Notes under the pieces: model-generated
Databases searched by the model: none
Told to the model about the DNA's origin: nothing
The model's input: only the letters and a program-made list of their open reading frames with translations
Shown: positions 29,064-37,864 of the stretch, piece after piece
Numbering within the stretch: the first letter of the stretch is position 1
Layout: each line of letters begins with the position of its first letter
Assembly: GCA_965115835.1 (NCBI GenBank)
Contig: OZ220471.1
Location: 310,001 to 374,000 of the forward strand
DNA length: 64,000 bases
From: Foliamicus sp965115835
GTDB taxonomy: Bacteria; Pseudomonadota; Gammaproteobacteria; Steroidobacterales; Foliamicaceae
Direction: 5' to 3'
Made by a program: the position numbers and the translations under genes

Positions 29064-29651
29064 ATGCAAAGGCTCAAGAAATGGCTTGAGGGAAGCGCTA
29101 TCGCGCTGATACTGGCCGGAACACTGACGCTCGGAATACCGACACAAGCGCAGGCACACGGGTTAACCCTACACTCAAGTTGGTATAGCATATGGGAAAA
29201 CCAAGGCGCACTAAGCAGAATGATGGGGCCATGGAGCACCTTCGAAGATCGAGACTGCACAGGGCCAACAAGAGGACGCGGAGCAACAGCACTGACGGCA
29301 TACATGCAGGGTGGCCCAGGAACTACAAGCTACTCCAACCAAAGCGGATGTCACAACAAAGGCTCATTCAGAGCAAGCGGGCTCCACCCCGCAATGTCAT
29401 TCAACGACTTGAGAAGCAAGGCAAGAGACGATTGGGACGATTGCAGAGCATGGGCCAGCGAAATGCATGACTACATCAATAGCAACCAAGTAGGCCCTCC
29501 AACATTCCGAGCCGCCCTGATAAAAGAAGGAGTCAATGGCGTAAGATTCGCCGCAGGGGTTGTTACGGGATTCTCAATCACAAGATGGTTGGCAGAGAGA
29601 AGACTACGCAGGCAATCGCAAGATAATGTTTGCGGAGCTTGGGGCCCCTAA
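29064..29651 (+). CDS. Unknown exported protein, lower-GC cassette gene 1
   Basis: 195 residues. A signal peptide is clear: KKWLEGSAIALILAGTLTLG, cleavage near AQA-HG (about residue 32). The mature part has five cysteines and no motif I recognise. A hydrophobic helix near 160-178 (VRFAAGVVTGFSITRWLAE) followed by arginines may anchor it in the membrane. GC content and codon use are visibly lower than in neighbouring genes, suggesting transfer. The strong GGGAGGAG site six bases upstream makes the start certain. Confidence 0.75.
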   Translation: MQRLKKWLEGSAIALILAGTLTLGIPTQAQAHGLTLHSSWYSIWENQGALSRMMGPWSTFEDRDCTGPTRGRGATALTAYMQGGPGTTSYSNQSGCHNKGSFRASGLHPAMSFNDLRSKARDDWDDCRAWASEMHDYINSNQVGPPTFRAALIKEGVNGVRFAAGVVTGFSITRWLAERRLRRQSQDNVCGAWGP

Positions 29652-29672
29652 AGAAATCACAAAGGAGAAAAC

Positions 29673-29855
29673 ATGCAAGACTTCATAGAACTTTTCACCA
29701 ATGCCACCAGAGAGGAAATGATCAGCGCGCTAATCATGTTCACCGCTGGCTATCTAACATGCATGTGGAACAGATGGGCGACGCTGAAAGCGAAAAGGAA
29801 AGCCGAGCAGGCCGCCGAAGCAGCCAGAACAGAAGCCAACAAGGTTCAAGCGTAG
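29673..29855 (+). CDS. Small single-pass membrane protein, lower-GC cassette gene 2
   Basis: 60 residues: one hydrophobic helix (about residues 17-31, SALIMFTAGYLTCMW) followed by a charged, alanine-rich amphipathic tail (KAKRKAEQAAEAARTEANK) likely to be helical. AAAGGAG sits at the correct distance upstream. It starts 21 bases after the exported protein and shares its lower GC, so they form one unit. The form recalls small phage or toxin-type membrane proteins, but I see no family match. Confidence 0.7.
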   Translation: MQDFIELFTNATREEMISALIMFTAGYLTCMWNRWATLKAKRKAEQAAEAARTEANKVQA

Positions 29856-29898
29856 GGATCGAGTTGCGCCGGGCAGGGGTCGGCGCAAGAAGATTCAC

Positions 29899-29935
29899 CG
29901 AACCCCCTTTCCCTCGATGAGGGAAAGGGGGTTCG
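29899..29935. terminator. Perfect 17-bp hairpin after the two-gene cassette
   Basis: Left arm 29899-29915 and right arm 29919-29935 are exact reverse complements around a GAT loop, with runs CCCCC/GGGGG. No T-tract follows on the plus strand. It lies 43 bases after the small gene and probably ends its transcript or protects its 3' end. Confidence 0.65.
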
Positions 29936-30049
29936 TGATATAGTCCGTTTGACATGGGCGAACAGGGCAACAGCACCCGGCATTGAGGCTGGGCAGAAAG
30001 GCCGCACCGGCGGCAGCGCGTTCGCGCAAATTCACGCCGCTTCCGATAA

Positions 30050-30280
30050 GCGAAGACACCCCCAACGCCCGGCAGGCCGGCGCAATGCCGGCTTTTGTTG
30101 CGAGCGAGGCGGCGGCCATCAGCAGTGGTTCGCGCCGTTGAGGCTCAATCCCGGCAGCCCGGCAACTTTTCCCTGGACTTCGAGAATCGTGCGCGCGGTG
30201 GCGAGTTCCTTCTCCGGGCGCGCCACTTTCGCTTCGAGCTGGCGAGCCTGGGCGCTGGCGGGGTTGGACTGCGCCGGCAT
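30050..30280 (-). pseudogene. IS3-type transposase remnant (orfA tail plus orfB head)
   Basis: Reading minus from 30280, a 54-codon frame contains EKELATARTILEVQGKVAGL and ends at a TGATGG junction. This looks like the coiled-coil tail of IS3-family OrfA (pattern ...AEAIIEVQKKVAxLLG). The next ATG, overlapping that stop, starts MAAASLATKAGIAPACRALG, which resembles the HTH head of OrfB. Both are short and the frame then degenerates. No terminal inverted repeats were found. The rest of 29936-30419 shows no gene. Confidence 0.55.
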
Positions 30281-30419
30281 GGCGCCCACAGTTGCGCCAA
30301 CGCCGTGTTTTCAACATATGCGCCTATTTCCGGGCAATCCCGCACCTTTGATTGCGGCGGAATTTTGATGGCGCACAGGTACAATAACCCTCCCCTTGGC
30401 GCCAGCGCGCGGAGCCCCC

Positions 30420-32177
30420 ATGTCCGGATATCGACCCCCCGTCGATGAAATGCTGTTCATACTCGATTCCGTAGCCGGAATGGACCGGGTTGCGGAACTT
30501 CCCGGGTACGAAATGGCGAACGAGGAACTGGCCCGGTCGGTGATGCGCGAGGCCGGCGAACTGGCCTCGAACGTGCTCGCGCCGCTCAACGCACAGGGCG
30601 ATCAGGGCGGCGCCCATGTGCAAGACGGGCAGGTTCGCGTTCCCGAGAGCTTCCGCAAGGCCTACGAAGCCTTTGTCGAGGGCGGCTGGGGCGGCATCGC
30701 GGCGCCGGAGGCCTACGGCGGGCAGGGACTGCCGCAGGTTCTTGCGATGCCCGTGCAGGAAATGTGGCAATCCGCCAATCTGGCCTGGTCGCTGTGTCCG
30801 CTGCTGAGCCAGGGAGCGCTGCATGCGCTGGAACTGCACGCCAGCGACGAGTTGCGCCGTGATTTCCTGTCGAAGCTGGTCAGCGGGGAGTGGACGGGCA
30901 CCATGAACCTCACCGAACCCCAGGCCGGTTCCGACCTGGGGCTGGTGCGGTGTCAGGCAAGGCGCGAGAACGGCCACTACCTCATCAACGGACAGAAGAT
31001 CTTCATCACCTTCGGCGACCATGACATGGCCGACAACATCCTGCATCTGGTGCTGGCCCGGCTGCCCGACGCGCCTTGCGGCACCCGCGGGCTGTCCCTG
31101 TTCCTCGTGCCCAAGCGGATTCCCGACGCCAACGAGGCGCCGGGCGCGCCCAACGGCGTGCGCGCGGTTTCCGTGGAGCACAAGCTTGGCCTGCACGCCA
31201 GCCCCACCTGCGTGATGAGCTACGAGGACGCCGTGGGCTATCTGGTGGGCCAGGAAAACCAGGGCCTTCCGCACATCTTCGCGATGATGAACGATGCGCG
31301 CGTGGCGGTGGGCTTGCAGGGCGTGGCCATATCCGAACGCGCCTACCAGCAGGCCCTGGACTTTGCCCGCAACCGGATGCAGGGCAAGGCGCCGGGCGGT
31401 TCGCAAACCGTTCCCATCCTGCGGCATCCGGATGTGCGCCGCATGCTCATGGAAATGAAATCGAAGATCTTCGCGATGCGGGCGCTGACCTACATGACGG
31501 CCATGCATACCGATTTCGCGCGCCGCCATGCCAACGCCGACATGCGCGCCCATCACCAGCGACGGCTGGACCTGCTCACCCCTGTCGTCAAGGGCTGGAA
31601 CTGCGAGCTCGCCATCGAGCTGACCTCTCTGGGCATACAGATTCACGGTGGAATGGGCTATGTGGAGGAAACCGGCGCGGCGCAGCATTACCGCGATGCG
31701 CGGATCACCACCATCTACGAAGGCACCTCGGGAATCCAGGCGGGCGACCTGATCGGACGCAAGATCATTCGCGACCGGGGCAGGGCGCTGGGCGAACTGT
31801 TCGAGGACATTCGCGCTGCCGTCGAGGCTCCCGGCCTGCCGGACGAGCACCGGGTGGTTTGCGCGGCGCTGGAGGAAGGGCTGGGGGAGGCGCAATCCGT
31901 GTCCGAGTGGTTCTTCCGGGAACTGGACGGCGACGAGCACCTGCCCGGATCGGTCGCCTTCAACCTGATGATGATGCTGGGCTACCTGTGCGGGGGCTGG
32001 CTGCATGCGCGCTCCGCCCTGGCGGCGGCCGCCTCGCGCGGCGATTCCGCAATGCAGGCCCGGCTCGCCGGCGCGCGCTTCTACGCCGAGAATTTCATGC
32101 CCCTGGTTGGCGCCCTGGCCCGCCGGATTCGCGCCGGCTCGGAGGCCACCATGGCGCTGGACCCGGAGCAGTTCTGA
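30420..32177 (+). CDS. Acyl-CoA dehydrogenase
   Basis: 585-residue flavoenzyme of the long form with a C-terminal extension, for alpha,beta-dehydrogenation of acyl-CoA. Motifs: MNLTEPQAGSDLG, GQKIFITFGDHDM, HKLGLHASPTC, and AQHYRDARITTIYEGTSGIQ, in which the glutamate of YEGTSGIQ is the usual catalytic base of this subfamily. The C-terminal helical part (about 470-585) is typical of FadE-like multi-domain members. ATG 30420 gives the expected N-terminus; a longer TTG frame adds only eight residues. Confidence 0.92.
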   Translation: MSGYRPPVDEMLFILDSVAGMDRVAELPGYEMANEELARSVMREAGELASNVLAPLNAQGDQGGAHVQDGQVRVPESFRKAYEAFVEGGWGGIAAPEAYGGQGLPQVLAMPVQEMWQSANLAWSLCPLLSQGALHALELHASDELRRDFLSKLVSGEWTGTMNLTEPQAGSDLGLVRCQARRENGHYLINGQKIFITFGDHDMADNILHLVLARLPDAPCGTRGLSLFLVPKRIPDANEAPGAPNGVRAVSVEHKLGLHASPTCVMSYEDAVGYLVGQENQGLPHIFAMMNDARVAVGLQGVAISERAYQQALDFARNRMQGKAPGGSQTVPILRHPDVRRMLMEMKSKIFAMRALTYMTAMHTDFARRHANADMRAHHQRRLDLLTPVVKGWNCELAIELTSLGIQIHGGMGYVEETGAAQHYRDARITTIYEGTSGIQAGDLIGRKIIRDRGRALGELFEDIRAAVEAPGLPDEHRVVCAALEEGLGEAQSVSEWFFRELDGDEHLPGSVAFNLMMMLGYLCGGWLHARSALAAAASRGDSAMQARLAGARFYAENFMPLVGALARRIRAGSEATMALDPEQF

Positions 32178-32178
32178 C

Positions 32179-33330
32179 ATGCGCTTCGCCACCAGGCAGA
32201 TTCATGCCGGAACCGAACCCGACGCCGCAACGGGATCGGTGCTTCCGCCCATTTACCAGTCCACCACCTTCGCCCAGCCGTCGGTCGACGAATACATGGC
32301 CAGGGGCTATTCGTACTCGCGCACCGACAATCCCACCGTGCGGGCGCTCGAGAAGCGCCTCGGCGGTCTGGAGGACGGCGCGGATTGCAGCTGTTATGCC
32401 ACCGGAATGGCGGCGGTCAGCGCGGTGCTGCACGCGTTCCTCAACGCCGGCGACCACGCGCTGGTGTCCCAGGTTGCGTACGGCGGAACCTACCGCGTAT
32501 GCACCCAGGTGTTCGCCCGCTTCGGGGTGCGGTTCACGTTTGTCGACACCGGCGATCCCGATGCGGTGCGCGCCGCGCTTACCCCCAAGACCCGGCTCCT
32601 TCTCACCGAAACGCCGGCCAACCCAACGCTGGCCTTGAGCGACATCGCGGCGCTGTCCGCAATCGCCCGCGAGAACGGCTTGACGCATGTGGTCGACAAC
32701 ACCTTCCTTTCGCCTTGCTACCAGCAGCCGCTGGCCCTGGGAGCCCATCTTTCCCTGCACAGCACCACCAAGTACCTCGACGGGCACAACGCCACCGTGG
32801 GCGGCGCGGTGATTGCGGCCAGTGCGGCGCTGGACGAAAAGCTGCGCTTTGTGCGCAACGCTACCGGGAGCATCATGTCGCCGATGGTGGCGTGGCTGAC
32901 CCTGCAGGGCGTGAAGACGCTGTCGGTGCGCATGGACCGGCAATCCGCCAGCGCGCTGGCGATTGCGCAATACCTGAGCGAGCACCCGGCGGTGGCGGAA
33001 GTCTGCTACCCGGGGTTGCCGTCCTTTGCCCGGCACGATCTGGCGCGCCGTCAGGCCAGCGGCTTCGGCGCCATGCTCTGGTGCGAACTGAAGGGCGGGC
33101 TTCGGGCGGGCAAGGCGCTCATGGACCGGATCGAGCTGTGGACGCTGGCCGAGAATCTCGGCGCCGTGGAGTCGCTGGTGACCCATCCGGTCACCATGAC
33201 CCATGCGGATGTGGACGCTGCGGAGCGCCGGCGCGTGGGCCTGCGCGACGGGCTGGTGCGTTTTTCCGTGGGCCTGGAGGATCCTGAAGACCTGATCGAG
33301 GCGCTCGGCAGCGCTCTTCCGGCCGGCTGA
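32179..33330 (+). CDS. PLP-dependent Cys/Met metabolism enzyme (cystathionine gamma-lyase/synthase type)
   Basis: 383 residues of the gamma-family of PLP enzymes. The PLP lysine is Lys198 in LHSTTKYLDGHN; Asp173 in HVVDNTF contacts the pyridine ring; YSRTDNPT and GMAAVSAV are also present. VESLVTHPVTMTH near the end fits gamma-lyases/synthases. Which activity it has (cystathionine gamma-lyase, gamma-synthase or methionine gamma-lyase) is not clear. The start ATG lies one base after the dehydrogenase stop. Confidence 0.88.
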   Translation: MRFATRQIHAGTEPDAATGSVLPPIYQSTTFAQPSVDEYMARGYSYSRTDNPTVRALEKRLGGLEDGADCSCYATGMAAVSAVLHAFLNAGDHALVSQVAYGGTYRVCTQVFARFGVRFTFVDTGDPDAVRAALTPKTRLLLTETPANPTLALSDIAALSAIARENGLTHVVDNTFLSPCYQQPLALGAHLSLHSTTKYLDGHNATVGGAVIAASAALDEKLRFVRNATGSIMSPMVAWLTLQGVKTLSVRMDRQSASALAIAQYLSEHPAVAEVCYPGLPSFARHDLARRQASGFGAMLWCELKGGLRAGKALMDRIELWTLAENLGAVESLVTHPVTMTHADVDAAERRRVGLRDGLVRFSVGLEDPEDLIEALGSALPAG

Positions 33331-33368
33331 CTCCTCCTTCGCCGGCGGCAACCGCCCGCAGGGAAGGC

Positions 33369-33447
33369 GGAGGCCCGCGGGGGAGACGCAGGCCCGCAGG
33401 GGAGACGGAGGCCCGCAGAGGAAAGACGGAGGCCCGCAGGGATTCGC
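33369..33447. repeat. Short tandem repeat, about 19-21 bp units, four copies
   Basis: The unit (G/C)AGGCCCGCAGGGGAGACG recurs at 33369, 33388, 33407 and 33428. It occupies most of the gap between the PLP enzyme and the ABC exporter. Unit length is not fixed and no frame is maintained, so it is noncoding. Confidence 0.75.
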
Positions 33448-33499
33448 AGGCGGCCTGATCTTATAATCGGCCCGGCGTGGGAGGATCAGGATCGGGACT

Positions 33500-34249
33500 G
33501 TGTTGCAGGCTACACAACTCAAGAAGAGTTACGGAAACGTCGAAGCCCTGAAGGGGCTGGACCTCACCGTGGAGGGCGGCGACATCTATTGCCTTCTGGG
33601 GGCCAACGGCGCCGGCAAGACCACCACGATCAGCCTGTTTCTGAACTTCATCCAGCCCGACGCCGGCAGCGCCACGGTATGCGGTCTGGACGTTACCGAG
33701 CAGCCGCTGGCGAGCAAGCGGCTGCTCGCCTACATTCCCGAGCAGGTCATGCTGTACGGAAACCTGACCGCCCTGGAGAACTTGCGCTATTTCGCCCGGT
33801 TGGGCGGACAGGACTACTCCCCGGAGGAATATCGCAACTTCTTGAGCCGCGCCGGCCTGCAACCGCAAGCCATGGAATGGCGCGTGAAGACCTGTTCCAA
33901 GGGCATGCGGCAGAAGGTGGGCGTGGCGGTCGCGCTGGCCAAGCAGGCCAAAGCCCTGCTGCTGGACGAACCCACCGCGGGGCTGGACCCCCAGGCCAGC
34001 AACGAATTTTCGGAACTGTTGCTGAAGCTGAAGGCGGACGGCGCCGCAATCCTCATGGCCACCCATGACCTGTTTCGCGCCAAGGAAACCGGCACCCGAA
34101 TCGGGATCATGAAGGAAGGACGCCTGGTGGAGGAACTGAGCACCGGTGAGGTCTCTCACGCCGATGTGGAGAAGATCTATCTGCGGCACATGCACGCCGG
34201 CGGTCGTTACGCGCCGGAGGCGGAAGGCGCGGGGCTGGCCGGGAATTGA
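33500..34249 (+). CDS. ABC-2 type exporter ATP-binding protein
   Basis: 249-residue ATPase. Walker A GANGAGKTTT is near residue 34, the signature is CSKGMRQKVGVAVALAKQ, Walker B ALLLDEPTAGLDP and the H-loop ATHDLFRAKE. The family is CcmA/NatA-like. The GTG start is 33500. The following two genes encode membrane partners, forming an exporter of unknown substrate. Confidence 0.88.
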   Translation: MLQATQLKKSYGNVEALKGLDLTVEGGDIYCLLGANGAGKTTTISLFLNFIQPDAGSATVCGLDVTEQPLASKRLLAYIPEQVMLYGNLTALENLRYFARLGGQDYSPEEYRNFLSRAGLQPQAMEWRVKTCSKGMRQKVGVAVALAKQAKALLLDEPTAGLDPQASNEFSELLLKLKADGAAILMATHDLFRAKETGTRIGIMKEGRLVEELSTGEVSHADVEKIYLRHMHAGGRYAPEAEGAGLAGN

Positions 34250-34259
34250 GCAAAGATTG

Positions 34260-35702
34260 GTGATTGCTTCCATCGCCCGCAAGGAATTTCTGGAGATCGT
34301 CCGCGACGGACGGTTCCGGTGGATTGCGGTCATCATGGGGATGCTGCTTCTGACCGCACTGATGGTCGGGTACCAGAGGTACGGCGCTTATGTGGACATG
34401 CAGCGCATGGCCCAGGATCGCACCAACGCCCAGTGGCTCAATCAGGGCGACAAGAATCCGCATGCCGGAACGCACTACGGCAACTACGCCTTCAAGCCGG
34501 CGGGGCCGCTGGCCTTCTTCGACAACGGCATCGACAACTACGCCGCCGCCGCCGTTTTCATGGAGGCCCACAAGCAGAATTTCGCGCTCGGCCGGCCGGC
34601 GACGGACCAGAGCGCGATCAGCCGTTTCGGCGACTTGAGCGGCGCCATGGTTTTGCAGTTGCTGATGCCGCTTCTGATCATTTTCACGGGATTCACCGCC
34701 TTTGCGGGAGAACGGGAGAGCGGAACGTTGCGCCAAGTCGTGAGCATGGGCGTTGGCGGCCGGCAGTTGTTGTGGGGGAAGGCGCTGGGAATCGGCGCTG
34801 CGGTCTTGCTGGTCGTGGGGCCTTGCGTGCTGGCCGGCGCTGTGGCGCTGTCGCTTGCGGACCTGCCCGCACAGGGCGAATCGCAGGCTTGGCGCGCGGC
34901 GCTGACCGCGCTGGCCTATGCGCTCTACGGAGCCATCTTCCTGTTCCTGACGCTTGCGGTTTCCGCATGGGCGAGAAATGCGCGCACCGCGTTGATGGTG
35001 CTGGTGGGATTCTGGGTCTTCGCCGCTTTCCTGGCGCCCAGGGTCGCAGCCGAGATTTCGAAGGCTGCGCATCCCACGCCGGCTTTCGGCAAGTGGATGG
35101 TGGACATGCGCGAGCACCGGATGCAGGGCTTCGACGGCGTGCCTCCCCTGGAGCGCTTCGAGCAGGAGCTGCCGGCGTTGCTTGCCGAGCATGGGGTGGA
35201 GAATGTGGCGGAACTGCCGGTGTATTTCGCTGCGCTGCGCCTGCAGAAATTCGAGGAGTACGACTTCCCGGTGTTTGACGAGCATTTCGGCCGGCTGCGC
35301 GATTCTTACGCAAACCAGCAGCGGCTTCAGGATCGCTTCGGTCTGGTGGCGCCCACCTTGCCGCTGAGGTCGCTTTCGATGGCTCTGGCAGGCGCCGATC
35401 TGGCACGGCATGTCGAGTTCGTGGATGCGGCCGAAACCTACCGGCGGGAGATGGTGGCGCAAATGAACCGTTACCTGGGCGAAGCCGCGGCCGGCATGAA
35501 CGCCCGGCAGGGCGGAGGCGTCCATGTTGCGGATCAGTCGGTGTTCGGGATCGTGCCGCCGTTCGACTTCGTGTCCGGGGGGCTGGGCGAGACCCTCGGC
35601 GGGCATCGAGGCAACTTCGTTGCGCTGGTCCTGTGGCTGGCGGCGGCTCTGGCGCTGGCTTTTCGGGCGACCCGACATCTGAGCGTGGAGGCAGGCGGAT
35701 GA
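34260..35702 (+). CDS. ABC-2 type exporter permease (DUF3526-like), subunit 1
   Basis: 480 residues from GTG 34260 (TTG 34257 possible), 10 bases after the ATPase. An N-terminal helix (WIAVIMGMLLLTALMVGYQ) is followed by a large periplasmic part, then a block of helices including LLMPLLIIFTGFTAFAGERESGTLRQ, the conserved ABC-2 motif. A second soluble part and a final helix complete it. The pattern matches permease pairs annotated as DUF3526 proteins. Confidence 0.82.
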   Translation: MIASIARKEFLEIVRDGRFRWIAVIMGMLLLTALMVGYQRYGAYVDMQRMAQDRTNAQWLNQGDKNPHAGTHYGNYAFKPAGPLAFFDNGIDNYAAAAVFMEAHKQNFALGRPATDQSAISRFGDLSGAMVLQLLMPLLIIFTGFTAFAGERESGTLRQVVSMGVGGRQLLWGKALGIGAAVLLVVGPCVLAGAVALSLADLPAQGESQAWRAALTALAYALYGAIFLFLTLAVSAWARNARTALMVLVGFWVFAAFLAPRVAAEISKAAHPTPAFGKWMVDMREHRMQGFDGVPPLERFEQELPALLAEHGVENVAELPVYFAALRLQKFEEYDFPVFDEHFGRLRDSYANQQRLQDRFGLVAPTLPLRSLSMALAGADLARHVEFVDAAETYRREMVAQMNRYLGEAAAGMNARQGGGVHVADQSVFGIVPPFDFVSGGLGETLGGHRGNFVALVLWLAAALALAFRATRHLSVEAGG

Positions 35703-37177
35703 GAGGCGCGATCGTTTCCCACGAGCTCCGGCGACTTTTTCGGTCCGGCGCCTTCCGGTCGCTGCTGGTTCTCCTGGCCGGCGCAATCGCGTTCGCGGCC
35801 TGGTCCGGGCAGCGCTCCATCGACCGCCAGGCGGCAGGCGCCCAGGCGGCGATTGCCTTCGAGGACGGTCGTCTCGCAAGGATGCGAGCGGACACCGAAA
35901 GGTACCAGGCCCGGGTTCTGGCGGAAGGAGGGGAGTATCAATTTGCTTCGGCGCGCCATGCCCCGGGAGCGGGGCCTCCGCGGGGAACCAATGCCGGCGT
36001 TGTGGGGTCCGGGACCTCGAAATATGTGGCCTTGCCTCCCACCGGGCTGGCTTCCTTTTCCATCGGCCAGAGCGACATTCAGCTTTCCTACCTGCCGGTC
36101 TCCATGAATCCCGTGATGACGGTGACCCGGGACATCGAGCTTGAAAACCCGATCAACCTGATGACGGGCTCCTTCGATATTGCCTTCGTGGTTATCTTCC
36201 TGCTGCCCCTGTTCATCCTTGCGACCAGCTACGACCTGCTGTCCGGCGAGAAGGAGCGCGGAACGCTGGCGATGATCCTGGCGCATCCCGTATCGCTTGG
36301 GGAGCTGATGATGTCGAAGATCGTCGCGCATGCAGGAATCCTGGTCCTGGGCGTATTGGCGATGGGGCTCATGGCGCTGTTCGCGGTGGGTTCGGCGCTA
36401 GATTCCGCCGATATCTGGTTGCGTTTCGGCATGTGGGTGGCGGCCACCCTCCTGTACGCGTTTTTCTGGTTTGCCCTGGCGGTGATGGTGAATGTGTACG
36501 GCAAGAGCTCGGCCGCCAACGGGACCATTCTGGCGGGCGCATGGCTGGCCCTGGTGGTCGTGGCGCCAGCGCTGGTCAGCCTGCTGGCCACCACCGTCCA
36601 CCCCGCGCCGTCACGGATGCATCTCACCACCGCCGCCCGTCAGGCGCAGACGGAGGCGGAAAAAAACCGTATGGCCCGTCTCGACGAGTATTACTACGAT
36701 CACCTGGAGCTGGCGCCGGAAGGCAGCGACCGCGCCATGGACTTCCTGACCGTTGCAATGGCCAACCGCAACGCGGTGGAAAAGGCGGTGCGGCCCCTGT
36801 ATGACGAGTTTCAGGCGCAACTGAACCGCCAGGAAGCCCTGGTCCAGCGGTTCCAGTTCGTCTCGCCGGCGATCATGATGCAACTGGCCTTGAGCGAAAT
36901 CTCCGGTACCGGCGCCAACCGTTACGAACACTTCCTCGATCAGGCGCACGACTTTCACGCCACATGGAAGGAACACTTCACGGTGCGCTTCCTGCAACGC
37001 CACCCGCTCACGCCTGCGGACTACGACCAGTTCCCGGCCTTCAACTACCGGGAAGAGCCGCTGGCCCGGGTTCTTGTGCGACAGGTCCCGCCTCTGCTGG
37101 GAATGACCGTGCTGCTCTCCGGCGCGCTGCTGATTCCCTTGCCGGGGCTACGCCGCTACCCGGTCGCCGCCTCGTAG
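35699..37177 (+). CDS. ABC-2 type exporter permease (DUF3526-like), subunit 2
   Basis: 492 residues; the ATG overlaps the previous stop (ATGA, 35699-35702). Topology mirrors subunit 1: N-terminal helix LLVLLAGAIAFAAW, periplasmic part, then FVVIFLLPLFILATSYDLLSGEKERGTLAMIL with the same GEKERGTL-type motif. The two permeases are clearly paralogous and probably form a heterodimer. Confidence 0.84.
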   Translation: MRGAIVSHELRRLFRSGAFRSLLVLLAGAIAFAAWSGQRSIDRQAAGAQAAIAFEDGRLARMRADTERYQARVLAEGGEYQFASARHAPGAGPPRGTNAGVVGSGTSKYVALPPTGLASFSIGQSDIQLSYLPVSMNPVMTVTRDIELENPINLMTGSFDIAFVVIFLLPLFILATSYDLLSGEKERGTLAMILAHPVSLGELMMSKIVAHAGILVLGVLAMGLMALFAVGSALDSADIWLRFGMWVAATLLYAFFWFALAVMVNVYGKSSAANGTILAGAWLALVVVAPALVSLLATTVHPAPSRMHLTTAARQAQTEAEKNRMARLDEYYYDHLELAPEGSDRAMDFLTVAMANRNAVEKAVRPLYDEFQAQLNRQEALVQRFQFVSPAIMMQLALSEISGTGANRYEHFLDQAHDFHATWKEHFTVRFLQRHPLTPADYDQFPAFNYREEPLARVLVRQVPPLLGMTVLLSGALLIPLPGLRRYPVAAS

Positions 37178-37546
37178 CCTGCGGCGCCCTCTTGGCAGTC
37201 GTGGGCCGTGGTCCCGCGGCCCGCGCAGAGGCGTGCTGGGGGCGGTCTCGTAGTCTGTATGCTCCCTTGGCAGGGAGGCGGCAGGGCGACGGCTCGGCCC
37301 GGCCGGCGGTTTGGCTGGCGCCACGTGGAAGGCTGGAAAGGGGTTGGCCCTCGCCTTCGGGAGCGGAGGCTCGCGTCTGGCCCACTGCTTCGCCAGCACT
37401 CGGAACCGGCCCGCGCCCTTGGGAGGCGGAGGCAGAAAGACCGGGGAGTCAGAGGGCTTGGGGGAGCCAGTCCGAGTCTTCGGGGGCGGAGCCTCGCGCT
37501 GCCGGAGCTTTGCTTCCGGGGCGCGCCGAATATAATCGGCTTCCAT
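37178..37546. other. Intergenic region with imperfect repeats and a -10 box before tRNA-Arg
   Basis: No gene seen. CTCGTAGCCTG...TTGGCAG (about 37171-37198) recurs at 37247-37272, and CTTCGGGAGCGGAGGCTCGCG (about 37354) recurs at about 37477 with few changes. TATAAT at 37531-37536 lies 10 bases before the tRNA and is its likely -10 element. Confidence 0.6.
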
Positions 37547-37624
37547 GCGCCCGTAGCTTAGCCTGGATAGAGCATCTGGCTACGAACCAGAAGGTCGGGA
37601 GTTCGAATCTCTCCGGGCGCGCCA
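37547..37624 (+). tRNA. tRNA-Arg (ACG)
   Basis: Acceptor stem GCGCCCG pairs CGGGCGC; anticodon loop CTACGAA gives ACG, which is read as ICG after deamination. T-arm GGAGTTCGAATCTCC. CCA is encoded at 37622-37624. It forms the left edge of an accessory block and is followed directly by a gene fragment. Confidence 0.96.
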
Positions 37625-37827
37625 TCTCCCGGCAGCGAAGCATCCTGCGGCAGGAAGGTTTCTTCGACCGCCCGGATCAATGCCTGCTGTTGTTCGCCGA
37701 GTTCAGGGACACGCTCGACTATCTCATGGGCCGTCTCGGCGCCTGGGGTTTTCGCGTCGGTTGCATCCATGGCGGCATGAAGCCCGGCTCGCGCGACGAA
37801 TTCATGTTCCGGCTTGCACGGCCTTGA
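37625..37827 (+). pseudogene. Fragment of an SNF2/DEAD-type helicase C-terminal domain
   Basis: The frame running out of the tRNA encodes LLLFAEFRDTLDYLMGRL followed by GFRVGCIHGGMKPGSRDE. This is the start of helicase domain 2 in SWI2/SNF2-like proteins (pattern FTEYRDTLDYL...IHGGM). There is no start codon, no rest of the domain, and it stops after about 67 residues. I read it as debris of an element inserted at the tRNA. Confidence 0.65.
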
Positions 37828-37864
37828 CAAGAAACTGGCGAGTCCCTGTTGCAGCAAATCCGCT

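Noticed and set aside
29949..30368. Plus-strand gene in the gap before the acyl-CoA dehydrogenase
   Set aside because: No ribosome site and no protein-like composition; the minus strand shows transposase-like remnants instead.
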